From contig CAYVHV010000014.1 in the NCBI GenBank assembly GCA_964451305.1, forward strand, positions 11,022 to 75,021: a stretch of DNA of 64,000 nt, in the 5' to 3' direction. Below, one piece after another: positions 61,828 to 64,000 of this stretch; position 1 is the first letter of the stretch; every line of letters starts with the position of its first letter. The translations under genes were made by a program, and so were the position numbers. The stretch comes from SHLQ01 sp964451305. GTDB taxonomy: Bacteria > Actinomycetota > Acidimicrobiia > Acidimicrobiales > SHLQ01. The notes beneath the pieces are model-generated. The model searched no databases. It saw only the letters and a list, made by a program, of their open reading frames with translations, and was not told where the DNA came from.

Positions 61828-62333
61828 TTAGCTCAGAAAGCGCTTGCGTGGTCCCCGTCCTAATAGGAGGAACAGAACCAGCGTGAGGCCCAGGATTGCG
61901 CTGAGGAGAGCAACCGTCGATGTACGTCCGTGCGATGCTCAGCGGGTGAGAAGCCCGAGGGACTTCGATTCTGAGGGATTTGTCCGTAGTTGTGTAATGG
62001 GGCCTGTCCCGGAGACGATCTCGATTCGGACGTTCCACTCGACCAGTACTCGGCAGTACACGAGGCGGCGGCTCGGAGATGGTCGGAGTACTTGGGCGAG
62101 GAATCGGGCACGGCTTTGGCTCTTCACCTTGCCCAACAGCCGATGATGGTCCGCACCAGCTCAGCCGAGTTGAGCTCTATGCGTTCAACCTTGTCACGAC
62201 ACCAGCCGAACTTGGGGCACCGACCACGCCTACGCCGTTCGCGGCAAGCTCGCCATTCTGGAACTGGAAGGCGACGACAGCTTTGGTTGGGTCGTCACAA
62301 ACGTGTCCAACCGATACATCTGTTCACGAGGCC
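61828..62333 (-). pseudogene. Remnant of an LPxTG-like surface protein
   Basis: On the minus strand one frame reads VGHVCDDPTKAVVAFQFQN, then after one stop a Pro-rich stretch ending PPPRVLPSTG (motif coded at 62056-62042). A second frame further on encodes a hydrophobic helix (STVALLSAILGLTLVLFLLLG) followed by GRGPRKRFLS and a stop at 61828. Wall linker, LPxTG, membrane helix and basic tail are the parts of a sortase substrate, but here they are out of frame and interrupted. No sortase gene is in the window. Confidence 0.3.
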
Positions 62334-62427
62334 TCAGCGACGGCCTCTGCCTCTGATGCCCTCGACCCGTGAGGTGATGCACTGTCGGACTGGCACCGGC
62401 TACTCGGCTGACAGAAGAGATCTGAGC

Positions 62428-62523
62428 GTGGTAACAATCGTGTGCGGTATCGCTCTGCTGCTCTTGCTGTTCAGCTTCCCGATTCTGTTCATCTCGGCTC
62501 GAATCATCAGCATCTTCCTCTGA
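62428..62523 (+). CDS. Possible 31-residue membrane peptide
   Basis: GTG 62428 opens a short frame whose product is almost entirely hydrophobic (VCGIALLLLLFSFPILFISA) with a single likely membrane helix. A weak GAAGAG lies upstream. It may be a small membrane protein or part of the decayed region. Confidence 0.25.
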   Translation: MVTIVCGIALLLLLFSFPILFISARIISIFL

Positions 62524-62607
62524 GCCTCACTCTCGCCTGTCAACAATTTGAGTGTCAGACCCCACGACTAATTTTCCCTTTGAGATCAACGATTTTGGAG
62601 GGTTATA

Positions 62608-63921
62608 GTGCGCGCTGATGTGAGCGATGAGATCAATGGTGAGCAGCGGTTGTCGACCGATCGGGATGTGCTCGATGAGGTGCCGTTGGAGCGTCTCGAA
62701 GAGGAGATATCGGGCTTTGCTTCGCGCATTGCCGCAGCGACGGCTGCCTGGTTGGTGTGGGTTGCGGCCTATGACAAGCGCCAGGGGTGGTGCTCGTGGG
62801 GTGCGAAGTCGTGTGCTCATTGGCTTAACTGGCAGTGCGGTATGTCGCCACGAACAGCGAGGGAGCACGTGTTTGTTGCGCGTTGCTTGGAGGAGGCGCC
62901 GATACTGCGTCAGGCCTTCCTCGATGGGGTGCTGTCGTTCTCGAAGGTCCGGGCAATCTCACGTGTCGTCGTGCCCGAGAACGAGCAAGACCTAGTCGAA
63001 ATGGCCAAGCTCACAACCGCATCTCAGCTGGATCGAATCGTCGGAAAGATGCCGTCGAATAATCCCGACGATTCAAATGGCACCCCACCCGACGTGACGT
63101 ACAAAAACAACTGTGATGGCACGATGTCGATGACCATCACGGCGCCGATCTCGGAGATGTTGACGGTGAAAAAGGCTGTGCAGGTCGCATCCTCTGGCGT
63201 GATAGATCGAGAGAACATCGAAGGTGAATCGAAGACCGAAACAATCGAACGGCTCGACGGTATGAAGGCTGTTCGTTCGAGGACGGCGTGTGAGGTCTTA
63301 GCCGGGACGCTCGCTGCGCCCCGTGACGTGGTCGAGTCGGTGTTGATCGTGGCCGATGTCGATGCCCTGACCAACACCGATGCAGATGCCGAGTCGACCG
63401 TCGACAATGAGCGTGTTCCTGCTGCAGTGGTGCAACGTTTGGCGTGCGATTCGAAAATTCAAACAGCGCTCGTCGATGGAGATGGTGGGGAGATGGCAAC
63501 CGGTTCCGAACAGCGGATCGTGCCGCGCCGTCTCCGGCGGCTGCTGTTGCGTCGTGATCACGGGATGTGCCAGTACCCAGGTTGCGAATCAGAGCACCGC
63601 CTCCATGCTCACCACATCATTCATTGGGCTAACGGCGGTCCAACCGAGCTGTCGAACCTGATATCGGTGTGCGACTTCCATCATCACCGCCTTCACGAAG
63701 GCGGATGGAACGTCGAGACGGTCGGGAAGGGCTTCGTGTTTATAGACCAGAGCGGATTGCGACATAGCGTTCCTGTGCTCCGGATGCCGAGTCGCCGTCC
63801 GCTCCCTCAGAAAAACGGCGCCGCGGCGCCGCTCGCGGGACTGGGCGAACGAGCCAACCTCGACTACGCCGCAGACGTGATCATGTCGAACACCGCACTA
63901 CGGCAGGCGCGGCGAAGGTAG
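62608..63921 (+). CDS. DUF222 / 13E12-type HNH endonuclease family protein
   Basis: Encodes 437 residues from GTG 62608 with GGAGGG 5 bases upstream. An N-terminal DUF222 helical region (about 20-300; HWLNWQCGMSPRTAREHVFVARCL) is followed by an HNH domain with CQYPGCES, LHAHHIIHWANGGPTELSNLISVCDFHHHRLHEGGW. This family is abundant and repetitive in actinobacterial genomes and is suspected to be mobile-element related. The nuclease residues look intact. The C-terminal tail contains one copy of a GC-rich palindrome also found just after the stop. Confidence 0.9.
   Translation: MRADVSDEINGEQRLSTDRDVLDEVPLERLEEEISGFASRIAAATAAWLVWVAAYDKRQGWCSWGAKSCAHWLNWQCGMSPRTAREHVFVARCLEEAPILRQAFLDGVLSFSKVRAISRVVVPENEQDLVEMAKLTTASQLDRIVGKMPSNNPDDSNGTPPDVTYKNNCDGTMSMTITAPISEMLTVKKAVQVASSGVIDRENIEGESKTETIERLDGMKAVRSRTACEVLAGTLAAPRDVVESVLIVADVDALTNTDADAESTVDNERVPAAVVQRLACDSKIQTALVDGDGGEMATGSEQRIVPRRLRRLLLRRDHGMCQYPGCESEHRLHAHHIIHWANGGPTELSNLISVCDFHHHRLHEGGWNVETVGKGFVFIDQSGLRHSVPVLRMPSRRPLPQKNGAAAPLAGLGERANLDYAADVIMSNTALRQARRR
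63812..63831. repeat. GC palindrome block, copy inside the HNH gene
   Basis: AAAACGGCGCCGCGGCGCCG, containing two GGCGCC sites around CCGCGG. The identical 20 bases recur at 63924-63943. Confidence 0.8.
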
Positions 63922-63923
63922 AG

Positions 63924-63943
63924 AAAACGGCGCCGCGGCGCCG
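63924..63943. repeat. GC palindrome block, copy after the HNH stop
   Basis: Second exact copy of the 20-bp block, starting 3 bases past the stop codon. The 16-bp palindromic core can fold as a hairpin in RNA, so it may also act in termination. Confidence 0.8.
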
Positions 63944-63953
63944 CAAAACGCAG

Positions 63954-63983
63954 AAACCCCCCGACCGGGTGGCCGAGGGATTT
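63954..63983. terminator. Imperfect terminator-like hairpin at the window end
   Basis: AAACCCCCCGACC and GGCCGAGGGATTT pair with three mismatches around GGGT. It ends in a short T-run on the plus strand. It probably terminates the HNH transcript, alone or with the preceding palindrome. Confidence 0.4.
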
Positions 63984-64000
63984 CCAACTTGTACGCCCCC

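Larger units (their letters stand above)
61699..62607. other. About 0.9 kb without a convincing intact gene
   Basis: Neither strand shows a full-length gene with coding character. The plus strand holds a possible 31-residue hydrophobic peptide near the right end. The minus strand holds broken pieces that resemble the end of a cell-wall-anchored surface protein. The promoter of the minus-strand PLDc_N-type gene must lie in the left about 80 bases, and GGAGGG at 62597-62602 serves the HNH gene. Confidence 0.6.

Overview
The window reads as a chromosomal scaffold segment from a high-GC actinobacterium, most likely of class Acidimicrobiia (Ilumatobacter/Acidimicrobiales-like). This placement is an inference. 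It rests on the GC-rich codon usage, the fused indolepyruvate ferredoxin oxidoreductase, a luciferase-like (LLM, possibly F420-dependent) oxidoreductase, a DUF222/13E12 HNH protein, Thr-rich linkers behind lipoprotein or membrane anchors, and many leaderless-looking starts (TANNNT about 6 nt before ATG/GTG). No tRNA, rRNA, CRISPR array, integrase or insertion sequence was seen. One 100-N assembly gap lies at 57006-57105.

Layout, 0-34 kb (mostly metabolism and housekeeping): a branched-chain amino acid type ABC importer (end of LivH, LivM, substrate-binding lipoprotein, LivF, LivG; 1-4846); biotin synthase; two hotdog thioesterases divergent from an aldehyde dehydrogenase; a small acidic protein translationally coupled to a 1158-residue indolepyruvate:ferredoxin oxidoreductase; MaoC dehydratase; CopD-like membrane protein; PlsC acyltransferase; O-acetylhomoserine sulfhydrylase; alpha/beta hydrolase; a dihydropteroate-synthase-like protein lacking the usual motifs; GH13 alpha-glucosidase; a TetR-like regulator behind a hairpin-rich leader; MsrB and MsrA; a BaiN/TIGR03862-type flavoprotein; an LLM oxidoreductase; a MacB/FtsX-type ABC exporter; an internally deleted beta-lactamase-fold protein; an AhpD-like protein; a GGDEF-EAL protein; and an ECF sigma factor.

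Layout, 34-44 kb: a large LuxR-type ATPase regulator, several hypothetical proteins, a membrane-anchored DUF1524 nuclease-like protein, an amine oxidase, a lipoprotein and a group II PLP decarboxylase.

Layout, 42.8-61 kb (surface polysaccharide and peptide-tailoring island): a GH16 lipoprotein, seven glycosyltransferases (four GT2, three GT4), an O-antigen ligase/Wzy-like polymerase and a WcaJ-type phosphoglycosyl transferase. These are followed by a compact set consisting of a PqqD-domain protein, a GT2, an ABC exporter, two PF14907-type nucleotidyltransferase-like proteins (one degenerate), two HPr-kinase-like kinases and a Stf0-like sulfotransferase. Genes alternate strands with overlapping 3' ends. 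The PqqD-like protein ends in a tail resembling a lasso-peptide leader (W-x2-P-x-L) and finishes in Ser, while lasso cyclase and B2 protease genes are absent. This kinase/PqqD/nucleotidyltransferase set is the best candidate for an undescribed system. A working model is that the phosphoglycosyl transferase, glycosyltransferases, polymerase and sulfotransferase build a possibly sulfated exopolysaccharide, while the PqqD/kinase/nucleotidyltransferase set modifies a peptide or carrier exported by the ABC protein.

Layout, 61-64 kb: a PLDc_N-type membrane protein with a good terminator, about 0.9 kb of mostly decayed DNA containing an LPxTG-like surface-protein remnant, and a DUF222/HNH protein flanked by a duplicated GC palindrome.
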